From NCBI RefSeq assembly GCF_009789675.1, contig NZ_CP046915.1, positions 1,302,001 to 1,366,000 of the forward strand: a stretch of DNA of 64,000 nucleotides, read 5' to 3'. The notes under the pieces are model-generated. The model saw only the letters and a program-made list of their open reading frames with translations. It had not been told where the DNA came from and searched no databases. The position numbers and the translations under genes are program-made. This DNA comes from Paraburkholderia acidisoli. Its GTDB lineage: Bacteria; Pseudomonadota; Gammaproteobacteria; Burkholderiales; Burkholderiaceae. Below, piece after piece: positions 1-7,821 of the stretch. Each line of letters starts with the position of its first letter. The stretch's first letter is position 1.

Positions 1-106
1 TCAACGTTCCCGATTCGGCCATGTTGAGCACCGATTCGTGTTCTTCGCACTCGTACGCAATCTGCCATTCGTCGAGCCTTTTCAGGACTTCGGTTTTTCC
101 CAGCAT
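1..106 (-). CDS. YbaK/ProX-like aminoacyl-tRNA deacylase, 5' part only
   Basis: Only the first 35 codons lie in the window; the gene runs off the left edge. The reading frame from the ATG at 106-104 starts MLGKTEVLKRLDEW and continues IAYECEEHESV, which has the helix plus (I/V)xYExxEHxxV pattern that opens YbaK/ProX proteins, free-standing editing domains that hydrolyse mischarged aminoacyl-tRNAs such as Ala-tRNA(Pro) in the cytoplasm. A weak purine-rich stretch (GAAGAGAAA) lies upstream. It is on the same strand as the lyase gene that precedes it, but a strong hairpin at 132-160 separates the two, so it is probably transcribed independently or by read-through. The family call rests on a short N-terminal pattern and the catalytic region is not visible. 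Confidence 0.55.
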   Translation of the reverse strand, partial: MLGKTEVLKRLDEWQIAYECEEHESVLNMAESGTL

Positions 107-131
107 TCGGTTTTTCTCTTCATCAAATCAG

Positions 132-160
132 GCCGGCCCCGGCAATGCACCGGGGCCGGC
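132..160 (-). terminator. GC-rich hairpin after the aspartase-type gene
   Basis: A perfect 11 bp inverted repeat (GCCGGCCCCGG at 132-142, CCGGGGCCGGC at 150-160) with a 7 nt loop lies 25 bp past the stop codon at 185. On the minus strand it is followed by a T-containing but not pure T stretch (CTGATTTGATG), so it may be an imperfect intrinsic terminator. Confidence 0.6.
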
Positions 161-184
161 TTCAATCGCGTACGCGCAAGCGGA

Positions 185-1597
185 TCAGCCGCCGAACACG
201 GGGTGCGACGCCGCGCGGATTGCCGCAAGGGTCTCGTCACGAGAGAGCAGTCCCGACTCGTCCAGAATCGCGATCAACGGACGACCTTCGGCGACGGACT
301 GGCGCGCGAGCTTGCTCACGCGAGCATAGCCAATCTTCGGCACGAGCGCAGTGGCCACGGCCATGGATTCCATGAGGTGCGTTTCATTGCGGTCGATATC
401 GGCCTCGATGCCTTGCACGCACTTTTCGCCGAAGCGGTGGATGCCGTTGACCAGCAGCGAGATGCTGTCGAACACGCGCGATGCCACCACCGGCTCGAAA
501 TGGTTGATCTCCAGTTCGCCATACTGAACTGCCTGCGCGACCGCGACGTCGTTGCCGACCACCGCGAAACTCAACTGGATGATCGCCATCGGCAGGACCG
601 GATTGACCTTGCCCGGCATGATCGACGAGCCGGCCTGAGCCTCGGGAAGTTTCAGTTCGCCGAGGCCGCCGACCGGACCGGAGGAAAGCACGGTCAGATC
701 CGAAGCGATCTTGGCGAGCGATACCGCACAGGTGCGAAGTTCCGCCGACACGCGCGAGAACACGTCCATGTTCTGCATGGCGTCGAACGGATTGGCGGGC
801 GCTTCGTAGGCCACGCCGGTCACGCTTTGCAGATGGGCGTAGACCGCGGCGCGGTAGCCGGCCGGCGCGCCGAATCCGGTGCCGATCGCCGTGCCGCCTA
901 GCGGCAGCGTGCGCAGCTTGTCGCGTACCGTGGTCAGTTCTTGCGCGAGGCGCTCGGTCAGCGCCGCATAGCCGCCGAAAACCTGGCCGAGCCGCATGGG
1001 CTGCGCGTCTTGCAGGCAGGTGCGGCCGAGATGGAGGATGTCGGCGAACGCGCTCGCCTTGGCGGCGAACCGCGCGGCAAGCTGCGTGACTTCCTCGATC
1101 AGCGCGCCCAGCATGGCGTGGGTAGCGATCTTCAGCGCGGCGGGGTAGGCATCGTTGGTCGATTGCGAGCGGTTCACGTGATCGTTCGGATGGACGATCT
1201 CGTAGTTGCCGGCGGCGTGCCCCAGAATTTGCTGGGCGCGATTCGCGATGACCTCGTTGAAGTTCATGTTGGTCGAGGTGCCGCCCGAACCTTCCATGAG
1301 ATCGACGACCAGCGAAGCGTCGAAGTCGCCCGCGATGACTTCCTGGCAGGCGGCCACGATGGCGTCGCATTGCGCGGCGGTAATCACCTCGTTGTCGCGA
1401 TTGGCCAATGCCGCCGCCCATTTCACCTGCGCGAACGCGTCGCGAAACGCCGGGTAGTAAGCGATGTTCAACGGCGAGACCGTGAGATTTTCCACGCCGC
1501 GAACCGTGTTGACGCCATAGAGTTTGTCGCCGGGAATGACGACTTCGCCGACATAGTCGCGTTCGGTGCGAACTTCGCTCGGTGCAGGCTTATTCAT
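185..1597 (-). CDS. aspA: aspartate ammonia-lyase family enzyme
   Basis: The 470-residue protein belongs to the aspartase/fumarase superfamily of homotetrameric cytoplasmic lyases; aspartases convert L-aspartate to fumarate and ammonia. The superfamily signature loop GSSIMPGKVNPV is intact near residue 310, and EGSGGTSTNMNFNEVIANRA and NDHVNRSQSTND match the substrate-binding segments of aspartases and class II fumarases. Valine after KVNP (rather than TQ) favours aspartase over FumC. The ATG at 1597 is chosen because GGAAGGAA precedes it, whereas the ATG six codons upstream has none. The start overlaps the stop of the upstream LysR gene by 8 nt (ATGAATAA), which implies translational coupling. 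With the MFS carrier further upstream it forms a three-gene unit, probably for uptake and deamination of an amino or dicarboxylic acid. A lyase acting on another aspartate-like substrate cannot be excluded. Confidence 0.8.
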   Translation of the reverse strand: MNKPAPSEVRTERDYVGEVVIPGDKLYGVNTVRGVENLTVSPLNIAYYPAFRDAFAQVKWAAALANRDNEVITAAQCDAIVAACQEVIAGDFDASLVVDLMEGSGGTSTNMNFNEVIANRAQQILGHAAGNYEIVHPNDHVNRSQSTNDAYPAALKIATHAMLGALIEEVTQLAARFAAKASAFADILHLGRTCLQDAQPMRLGQVFGGYAALTERLAQELTTVRDKLRTLPLGGTAIGTGFGAPAGYRAAVYAHLQSVTGVAYEAPANPFDAMQNMDVFSRVSAELRTCAVSLAKIASDLTVLSSGPVGGLGELKLPEAQAGSSIMPGKVNPVLPMAIIQLSFAVVGNDVAVAQAVQYGELEINHFEPVVASRVFDSISLLVNGIHRFGEKCVQGIEADIDRNETHLMESMAVATALVPKIGYARVSKLARQSVAEGRPLIAILDESGLLSRDETLAAIRAASHPVFGG

Positions 1598-2573
1598 GAG
1601 GATTCCTTCCGCCAACGGTAATGAGTTTTTCGATGCCCCCGCCGAGCGCGTCGAGTCTCGGCAGGAACGAGGTTTCGATGACTTCGCGCGCGGTATCGCA
1701 GGCGTCGTCGAAAAAAGCGTTGTATTCGTCGCGGCGCGCTACCAGATACAGCGAGCGCTCCAGGCCCAGGGGTTCGACGACATGCGTGGCCACGTTGCCA
1801 ACATGCGCGGCGGCCTGAAGAAAGCACATCGGCGAGGTAATGGCCCAGCCGATACCTTCCGCGACCATCGACGTCAAGGCATCCGCGTTGTCCAGTTCGA
1901 GTCGCGCGGGCGCGCGGATGTCGATGCGCCGCAAATATCGCTCGATCTGCATGCCCACTTGCGACGTGCGGTTGAAGCGCACAATGGGCAAACGGTTGAT
2001 CAGCGCGCGCACGTCGTCGATCGTCTGCACCGGTGCGCGCAGCGTTTTCGGCGTGATCACGAAATAGCGCTCGGAGAACATGCGATACCGCACCACGTCA
2101 TTGGCGTCGATCAGCGGGTCGCTCGTGACGATCAGATCGAGATCGCGACGCAGCAGCGCTTCGCCCTGTTGCGGACTCAAACCGGTGCGTATCGACAACT
2201 GCGAGACCTTGTCCAGCAGCTTTTTCGTGAACACCGACCCGCAGGTGGACGCGAACGAGTCGACCAGCCCGATGCGCAGATCGGGTTTGATGCCGCTGCC
2301 GGCTTCGACGACCTGCGCCTTCAGGTTGGCGATCTCCTCGCTCAACACGGCCCCGCGATTCTTGAGCGCAATGCCGAACGGCGTCAGCGTCATCGGCCGC
2401 GTGGTGCGATTCACCAGCACGACGCCCAGTTCCTCCTCGAGTTGCCGGATGATCTGCGACACGCCCGACTGGGAAACGCCCATTCGCGACGCGGCAGCCG
2501 ACATGCTGCCTTCTTCCGCAACGGCCACGAAAACTTGTACGGCGTGCATATCGAGCGGCTTGTTTGGCGGCAT
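1590..2573 (-). CDS. LysR-family transcriptional regulator
   Basis: A 327-residue LTTR with the usual N-terminal winged helix (LDMHAVQVFVAVAEEGSMSAAASRMGVSQSGVSQIIRQLEEELG, described here by position about 6-50) and a C-terminal periplasmic-binding-type effector domain. The ATG at 2573 is preferred because AGGA lies 7 nt upstream; an upstream GTG at 2597 lacks a ribosome site. The gene sits between an MFS carrier gene and the aspartase-type gene and overlaps the latter by 8 nt, so the regulator is made from the operon it probably controls. The palindrome at 4140-4164 contains a T-N11-A motif typical of LTTR sites and is the natural candidate target. The effector is unknown but may be the substrate or product of the lyase. 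Confidence 0.9.
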   Translation of the reverse strand: MPPNKPLDMHAVQVFVAVAEEGSMSAAASRMGVSQSGVSQIIRQLEEELGVVLVNRTTRPMTLTPFGIALKNRGAVLSEEIANLKAQVVEAGSGIKPDLRIGLVDSFASTCGSVFTKKLLDKVSQLSIRTGLSPQQGEALLRRDLDLIVTSDPLIDANDVVRYRMFSERYFVITPKTLRAPVQTIDDVRALINRLPIVRFNRTSQVGMQIERYLRRIDIRAPARLELDNADALTSMVAEGIGWAITSPMCFLQAAAHVGNVATHVVEPLGLERSLYLVARRDEYNAFFDDACDTAREVIETSFLPRLDALGGGIEKLITVGGRNPHE

Positions 2574-2651
2574 GTCGTGTCCTGGTGTGAGCGTCACGGG
2601 CTATGTTCTCGCATTTGGCGCGGCGCCGCGACCTCGACGCCCGCGCCGTCG

Positions 2652-4049
2652 TCACAGGTGGTTTTTCCTTGCGCCCGTCGCGGACTCCGCGAATGCCGTG
2701 TGACGGCGCGCGGCGGCGTCGGCTTCGTCTGCGGCGCTGTCGGCCTTCACGTCGGAGAGGTTTTCGCTACCCGTTTCCGGTGCCATGAAGTGACAGAAAA
2801 CGCCGCCGAACAGCAGAACCGCGACGCATGTGCCGAGCGCCGCGTGAATGCCCACCTGTTGCACGGCGATCGGCAGGAGGAACGTGCTGATAGCGGAGCC
2901 GAACCGGCTCGACGCGACCGCCAGACCCACGCCGGAAGCGCGCAGGTGCGTGGGGAACAGTTCGGGCGGATAGACGAACTCGAGGTTCGCCGCGGCGGAG
3001 AGAATGCACGCGAACACGCCGAACACGAGCATCGTGCCGAGCGGTCCGAGGCTGGTCCAGGTCAGCACGGCCAGGCCGAGCGCCGCGAGATAGAAGGTGC
3101 CGAGGAGAAACGCGCGGCGGGAAATCCTGTCGACCAGCAGCAACCCGGCGATGGCGCCCGCGAGCAGCAGCACGTTGTACACGAGGCCGCCTTCGAACTT
3201 GTCCTTGACGTGCAGCGCTTCGAGAACGCGCGGCGCGAACGTGCCCAGCGCGAAGTACGGGATCACCTGACAGGTGTAGAAGACGCAGCCGACCAGCGTG
3301 TTCCTGCGCCAGCGCGGCGAGAACAGTTGCGACCAGGCGCCTTCGCGCTGCGGTGCATCGGTCGATGCCGGCGTGGCAAGTGTGACTTCGGGGCCGAACC
3401 GGCGGCGGATGATGGCCAGTGCTTCGTCGCTACGGCCGCGTTTCATCAGCCACATCGGCGATTCGGGCACGATGAGGCGGAACGGCAGAATCAGCAGCGC
3501 CGGAACGCCGCTCGCCGCGAGCATGATGCGCCAGGCGTCGGGACCGATGCCGCGCATGGCGAAGCCGGCAAGATAGGCGCCCACATAGCCCGCCGCCCAT
3601 GCCGCCGCAAGCACGCTTAGCAGGCGGCCGCGATAACGGCGCGGCGAATATTCAGTGACGAGCGACTTGCTCACCACGTAGTCGGCGCCGAGAATCAGCC
3701 CCAGCACGAGACGCAGAATGAGCAACTGCTGCGGTGATGTCACGAAATACTGCGCGGCGGAAACGACCGCAAACAGCAGCATGTCGTACGCGAAGATAGT
3801 TCGGCGTCCGTATTTATCGGCGATCGGGCCGGCCAGCATGCTGCCGAGGAAGAGGCCGGCGAGCGACGCTGCGCCGAGCAGACCCATCCACAGCGCGTCG
3901 AGGTGAAGCGGGCCCGCCGCCATGCTCACCGCGATCCCGATGATGCCGAGCACGAAGCCATCGCTGAATTGGCCGCCCGTTCCGCTGAAGGCCACGCCCA
4001 CGTGGAAGGGGCGAAGAGGCAAATCTTCGAGTAGGACCTGCTTGCTCAC
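2652..4049 (-). CDS. MFS transporter of the sugar/aromatic-acid porter type
   Basis: A 465-residue inner-membrane carrier with about twelve hydrophobic segments. The loop between helices 2 and 3 carries ADKYGRR, the classic MFS motif A, and VPESPMWL and PELFPTHLRASGVG fit the sugar porter/aromatic acid:H+ symporter branch. Translation is taken from a GTG at 4049 preceded by AGGAG with a 6 nt gap. The charged tail (about the last 45 residues) is hydrophilic and looks disordered. The gene is first in the operon with LysR and the aspartase-type lyase, which suggests that it imports the lyase substrate or exports its product. The family does not settle the substrate. Confidence 0.85.
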   Translation of the reverse strand: MSKQVLLEDLPLRPFHVGVAFSGTGGQFSDGFVLGIIGIAVSMAAGPLHLDALWMGLLGAASLAGLFLGSMLAGPIADKYGRRTIFAYDMLLFAVVSAAQYFVTSPQQLLILRLVLGLILGADYVVSKSLVTEYSPRRYRGRLLSVLAAAWAAGYVGAYLAGFAMRGIGPDAWRIMLAASGVPALLILPFRLIVPESPMWLMKRGRSDEALAIIRRRFGPEVTLATPASTDAPQREGAWSQLFSPRWRRNTLVGCVFYTCQVIPYFALGTFAPRVLEALHVKDKFEGGLVYNVLLLAGAIAGLLLVDRISRRAFLLGTFYLAALGLAVLTWTSLGPLGTMLVFGVFACILSAAANLEFVYPPELFPTHLRASGVGLAVASSRFGSAISTFLLPIAVQQVGIHAALGTCVAVLLFGGVFCHFMAPETGSENLSDVKADSAADEADAAARRHTAFAESATGARKNHL

Positions 4050-4139
4050 AATCGTCTCCTGTATCTAATAAGGCGCCGGTGTCCGCACCTTTGGAAAACA
4101 GTGTAGGGCGACGACTTCAGGAAAACAGTAGGTGTGAGA

Positions 4140-4164
4140 ACAGTATCACTATTTTTGATACTGT
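4140..4164. promoter_or_regulatory. perfect palindromic operator upstream of the MFS-LysR-aspA operon
   Basis: ACAGTATCA at 4140-4148 and TGATACTGT at 4156-4164 form a perfect 9 bp inverted repeat with a 7 nt AT-rich spacer, 91 bp upstream of the GTG start of the MFS gene. Inside it ATCA-N7-TGAT satisfies the LysR T-N11-A rule. Two direct copies of GGAAAACAGT (4093-4102 and 4120-4129) lie between it and the gene and repeat the ACAGT half. The likely ligand is the LysR encoded in the operon (inference). Confidence 0.6.
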
Positions 4165-4534
4165 CTGTCAGGGCGGCTGAAGTTGGGTTGATGCGCGACG
4201 GCAAGCGGTCACGCGGGTTTCTTTTAATGGTGGCCGCGCTCGAGGTCCGGCGCGGAGCCAACCGAATCGCATGAAGTCCCTGTCTCCATCGGCGACCCAG
4301 GTTGCAGGTTTCAACTTGCCCGAGCCACTGGGCGGCGCGTTCCCGAGGGACGCAATCTCGGGAGCGCTCGCCGTCGCCACCGCGCCGAGTGATCAACAGC
4401 GAAGTTCTGCTTTCAACATCCCCTGTATCTATAATTTAACATAATCATAATTATCGACATTTAAAACCCGGCGTCCCAACGCTGCGTTCCCGCCATGGCG
4501 CGCCCCCTGGTCACGCCATGGTCAACGAACTCGC
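4165..4534. other. intergenic gap, no gene recognised
   Basis: No open frame here resembles a protein. The stretch 4420-4460 is markedly AT-rich (TATAATTTAACATAATCA) against a GC-rich background and could contain a minus-strand promoter for the MFS operon or a transcription end for unrelated RNA. CCTGTATCTA occurs both there (about 4430) and next to the MFS start (about 4060). Confidence 0.4.
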
Positions 4535-5713
4535 TTATTCCATGACCAGACCGCGCGCGGCCAGGTTGCGGAATAGCGCGCGCGTCCCGAATGTCCAGGG
4601 CGGCGCCGTCGTGCACGAGCCCACGCGATTGACGAGCGCGCCGAGCGATTCCGTGGCGATCGCCACGCGGTCGCCCGGATGATGCGTGAATCCCTCGCCG
4701 GGACGGTCGCGATCCTTGACCGGCGAAAACATGGTGCCGAGAAACAGCAGGAAACCGTCCGGATACTGGTGGTGCTCGCCATAAGTCTGCGCGACCAGAT
4801 CGAGCGGATCGCGGCTGATCGCGCGCATGTGACTCACGCCGTCCAGCTCGAAGCCGTCTTCTCCGTCGATACGCAGACTCACGGACGCCGAACGCACGGC
4901 GTCGATGGTGTAATGCGCGTCGAACAGACGCACGAACGGCCCGATGGCACACGACGCGTTGTTGTCCTTGCACTTGCCGAGCAACAGCGCGGAGCGTCCT
5001 TCGATATCGCGCAGATTGACGTCGTTACCGAGCGTCGCGCCCACGGTTTCACCGCGCGCATTGACGGCCAGCACGACTTCGGGCTCGGGGTTGTTCCAGT
5101 TCGAGGCCGGCAGCAGACCCACCTCGTCGCCGCAACCGACCGACGACATCGGTTGCGACTTCGTGAACACTTCGGCGTCCGGCCCAATGCCGACCTCGAG
5201 GTATTGCGACCAGAGGCCGCGCTCCTGCAGTTCCGCCTTGAGCCGCATCGCCGCGTCGGAACCCGGCACGATGCGCGAAAGATCGGCGCCGATCGACTGC
5301 TGGATCGTCGCGCGCACGGATTCCGCCCGGCTCGCGTCGCCGCCCGCCTGCTCCTCGATCACGCGTTCGATCAGGCTCACGGCGAACGTCACGCCGCACG
5401 CCTTGATCGCCTGCACGTCGCACGGCGCCAGCAGCTTCACGGCAGGCGCCGCCGACGAAAATTGCTGCGCCATGAGTTCGACGACATCGCCGACCGGTTC
5501 GCCCGGACATTCGCGCGCAAACCGCGCGGGATCCGGCTGGTCGAAAAGATCGGCGGTCGTGGGCGCGCTCGCGGTGATGTCGAGCACCTGGCCGTGCCGC
5601 ACCACGACGACGCACGGGCCTTCGAACGCCGCCGTTTTGCGCCATACCCTGCCGACCAGCAAGGCGTTGTCCAGATCGACGGGAAGCAGCCCGCGCGCGG
5701 TATCCAGATCCAT
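4535..5713 (-). CDS. fumarylacetoacetate-hydrolase-family protein, AraD1-like
   Basis: A 392-residue protein whose C-terminal two thirds form an FAH fold. NNPEPEVVLAVNARG contains the metal-binding acidic pair of the family, and GNDVNLRDIEGRSALLLGKCKDNNASCAIGPF matches the D-arabinonate-type (COG3970, AraD1) branch, which includes 2-keto-3-deoxy-sugar-acid dehydratases and hydrolases. The N-terminal 120 residues are the extra domain seen in that branch. Such enzymes are cytoplasmic and Mg/Mn dependent. It is the last gene of the minus-strand locus that also encodes a ribose-type ABC transporter and an amidohydrolase resembling sugar lactonases, so a late step in non-phosphorylative pentose or deoxyhexose oxidation is likely. 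The exact substrate is not readable from sequence. Confidence 0.8.
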   Translation of the reverse strand: MDLDTARGLLPVDLDNALLVGRVWRKTAAFEGPCVVVVRHGQVLDITASAPTTADLFDQPDPARFARECPGEPVGDVVELMAQQFSSAAPAVKLLAPCDVQAIKACGVTFAVSLIERVIEEQAGGDASRAESVRATIQQSIGADLSRIVPGSDAAMRLKAELQERGLWSQYLEVGIGPDAEVFTKSQPMSSVGCGDEVGLLPASNWNNPEPEVVLAVNARGETVGATLGNDVNLRDIEGRSALLLGKCKDNNASCAIGPFVRLFDAHYTIDAVRSASVSLRIDGEDGFELDGVSHMRAISRDPLDLVAQTYGEHHQYPDGFLLFLGTMFSPVKDRDRPGEGFTHHPGDRVAIATESLGALVNRVGSCTTAPPWTFGTRALFRNLAARGLVME

Positions 5714-5797
5714 TCAATCAGTCTCCGTTGGGTGATACAGGTGTTCATGCGCGGCCGCGCACGGATCGACGCGCCCGGCCGCGATTCGGGCGCCGCG

Positions 5798-6784
5798 TCA
5801 GTTGCCCTTCTTCGGCATCACCGTGCGATTGATAACCGGCATCAGGCTGTCCACGTTCGCCGGCGTGACGAGCAGCACCGGAATCGACACGTTCTTCTGG
5901 CTCGCGCTCGCGTCGTACAGACCGTCCGCCGCCTGCTGTCCCATCAGGAACGGCTGCTGCATACCGGAGGCCACGAGCTGGCCTTTCTTCAGCATGTCGA
6001 TGAACTCGGGAATGCCGTCGAACGCCACGAGCGCCATGTCCTTGTCGCGATGCGCGATGCGGATCGCGCGCGCCGCGCCGAGCGTTGGCGTATCGGTTTC
6101 GACGAAGATCGCGTGCATGTCGGGGTGCGCCGTCATCATGTCCTGCACGAAACTGAAGGTTTCGTCGGGCGTGTACTTCTGCATCTGGTTCAGCGCGACT
6201 TCGTGAATGCCCGCTTCGGTCATCGCCCGGCGGAAGCCCGCCGTTCTCAGCTTGCCGTTCTCGCGGCCCAGCGAGATCGTGACGATGCCGTAGCCGCCCT
6301 TCTGCCAGCCCTTCTGCGTCATCACCTGAGCCAGTGCCTTGCCCACGGCGTAGGCGCCCTTTTCGTCCTCGGAACCCACGTAGGTGTTGTACTCGCCCGA
6401 GGTCGTGCCGATCCCGGCGATGCTCACGGGAATGTGGTGCTGCTTCGCGATGGCCAGCACGCTCGGCGCCGTGGTCGAATCGGTGGGCGACAGCACGATG
6501 CCGGCCACGCCCTGCGCGATCGCATCCTGGGCGTTCTTCAGCTGCGTGGAGGCGTCGTTGTGCGAGTCCATGTAATCGATCGTGCCGCCGTGCGCCTTGA
6601 CGCTCGCCGCCACGCCGTCGCCCACCACGCGCCAGAACGGCAAGTCGAGCGCCGGCGCGATATACGCGTAGTGCTGGCCCGGCGTTGCCTGGGCGCTCGC
6701 CGCATGAGCGGGCACGCACGCGGCGAGCGCGGCGAACGTCAGCCCTCGCAGCAGGTTGGCGACCGGATTGAGCTTGATATTCAC
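5798..6784 (-). CDS. ribose-type ABC transporter substrate-binding protein
   Basis: A 328-residue periplasmic binding protein of the type I (RbsB) fold. The start is a GTG at 6784: GGAGGAG lies 5 nt before it, whereas the ATG twelve bases upstream would place that ribosome site inside the coding region. Residues 1-30 are a signal peptide (hydrophobic LLRGLTFAALAACVPAHA followed by an Ala-X-Ala cleavage region). The mature part carries family features such as QGVAGIVLSPTDSTT and the hinge-side stretch ALVAFDGIPEF. It is followed by the permease and ATPase genes in the order ATPase - permease - binding protein along the minus strand, the reverse of many rbs operons. The ligand is probably a monosaccharide or sugar acid. 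Confidence 0.9.
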   Translation of the reverse strand: MNIKLNPVANLLRGLTFAALAACVPAHAASAQATPGQHYAYIAPALDLPFWRVVGDGVAASVKAHGGTIDYMDSHNDASTQLKNAQDAIAQGVAGIVLSPTDSTTAPSVLAIAKQHHIPVSIAGIGTTSGEYNTYVGSEDEKGAYAVGKALAQVMTQKGWQKGGYGIVTISLGRENGKLRTAGFRRAMTEAGIHEVALNQMQKYTPDETFSFVQDMMTAHPDMHAIFVETDTPTLGAARAIRIAHRDKDMALVAFDGIPEFIDMLKKGQLVASGMQQPFLMGQQAADGLYDASASQKNVSIPVLLVTPANVDSLMPVINRTVMPKKGN

Positions 6785-6819
6785 GTTCTCCTCCATGAGT
6801 TTCGATGGGTTTGTTATGG

Positions 6820-7821
6820 CTAGCGCCGGGTGCCGCTCGTCATGCGCTCGATCAGCACGGCGACGAGGATGATGGTGCCGATGGCCGTGCCTTGCCAGTA
6901 CGGCCCCACGCCCAGCAGATTCAGCCCGTTGCGGATCAGCACCATGATGAACACGCCGAACAGCGTGCCCGGCATCGAACCGCGGCCGCCGAACAGACTC
7001 GCGCCGCCGATCACCACGGCGGCGATCGCGTCGAGTTCGAGACCGTTGCCCGCGAGCGGATCGATCGACATCAGCCGCGAACTGAGCAGCACGGCCGCCA
7101 GTCCCGCCGACGCGCCGGAGACCGCATAGGCCACGTTCGAATAAAACGTGGTTCGCAGCCCCGCCGCGATGGCCGCGTCGCGGTTGGAGCCCGTGGCGTA
7201 GATCGTCCGGCCGCCCTTCGTGCGTTGCAGATACCACCAGGCGAGCGCGAACAGCGCGAGCAGAAACAGGAAGTTGACGGGCGCGCCCAGAATTTCGGCG
7301 ACGCTCAACGCGGACAGGCTGTCGGGCAGATTCGAAATCGAATTGCCGTCGCTGATCAGATACGCGGCCGAGCGGCAGATCGACATCGTGCCCAGCGTGA
7401 CGATGAACGGCGCGATGCGGCCAAAGTTGACGAGGCAGCCATTCAGCAGGCCGAGCGCCGTGGCCGCGAGGATCGTGACCGGCACGCCAACGGACATCGG
7501 CAAACCGGCCTTCGCCACCAGCGTGCCGAACACGATGCCCGCCACGCCCGTCACCGCGCCGACGGACAGATCGATGCCCGCCACCAGCACGACGAAGGTC
7601 TGCCCGATCGCCACGATGCCGACCACCACCGACTGGTCCAGCAGGTTGTAGAGGTTGCCCGAGGTGAGAAAGCGCGGGCTGGCGAACGACATCAGCACGA
7701 AAATCACGAGCGCCACGACAATGATCCGCGCGTCGGCCGGGACGCGCAGCGGGCGTCGCGGCGCGCGGCCCGTTTCGCTCGTGCCGTCGAACGACGCGCC
7801 TTCGACTTTTCCTTCACGCAT
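6820..7821 (-). CDS. ribose-type ABC transporter permease
   Basis: A 333-residue inner-membrane protein of the RbsC/branched-chain-permease superfamily with eight to ten hydrophobic segments. AGIDLSVGAVTGVAG and the cytoplasmic coupling region (ELDAIAAVVIGGASLFGGRGS) are the diagnostic motifs that contact the ATPase. The first 35 residues are polar and cytoplasmic. The ATG at 7821 overlaps the end of the ATPase gene by 8 nt, so the two are translationally coupled. It would act as a homodimer with the binding protein encoded downstream. Confidence 0.92.
   Translation of the reverse strand: MREGKVEGASFDGTSETGRAPRRPLRVPADARIIVVALVIFVLMSFASPRFLTSGNLYNLLDQSVVVGIVAIGQTFVVLVAGIDLSVGAVTGVAGIVFGTLVAKAGLPMSVGVPVTILAATALGLLNGCLVNFGRIAPFIVTLGTMSICRSAAYLISDGNSISNLPDSLSALSVAEILGAPVNFLFLLALFALAWWYLQRTKGGRTIYATGSNRDAAIAAGLRTTFYSNVAYAVSGASAGLAAVLLSSRLMSIDPLAGNGLELDAIAAVVIGGASLFGGRGSMPGTLFGVFIMVLIRNGLNLLGVGPYWQGTAIGTIILVAVLIERMTSGTRR

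Noticed and set aside
4046..4396. 116-codon minus-strand frame upstream of the MFS gene
   Set aside because: Basic, low-complexity sequence that covers the operator palindrome and lacks a ribosome site.
5745..6719. 324-codon frame overlapping the first ABC binding-protein gene
   Set aside because: Out-of-frame Arg-rich shadow of the binding-protein gene, which has a signal peptide and family motifs.
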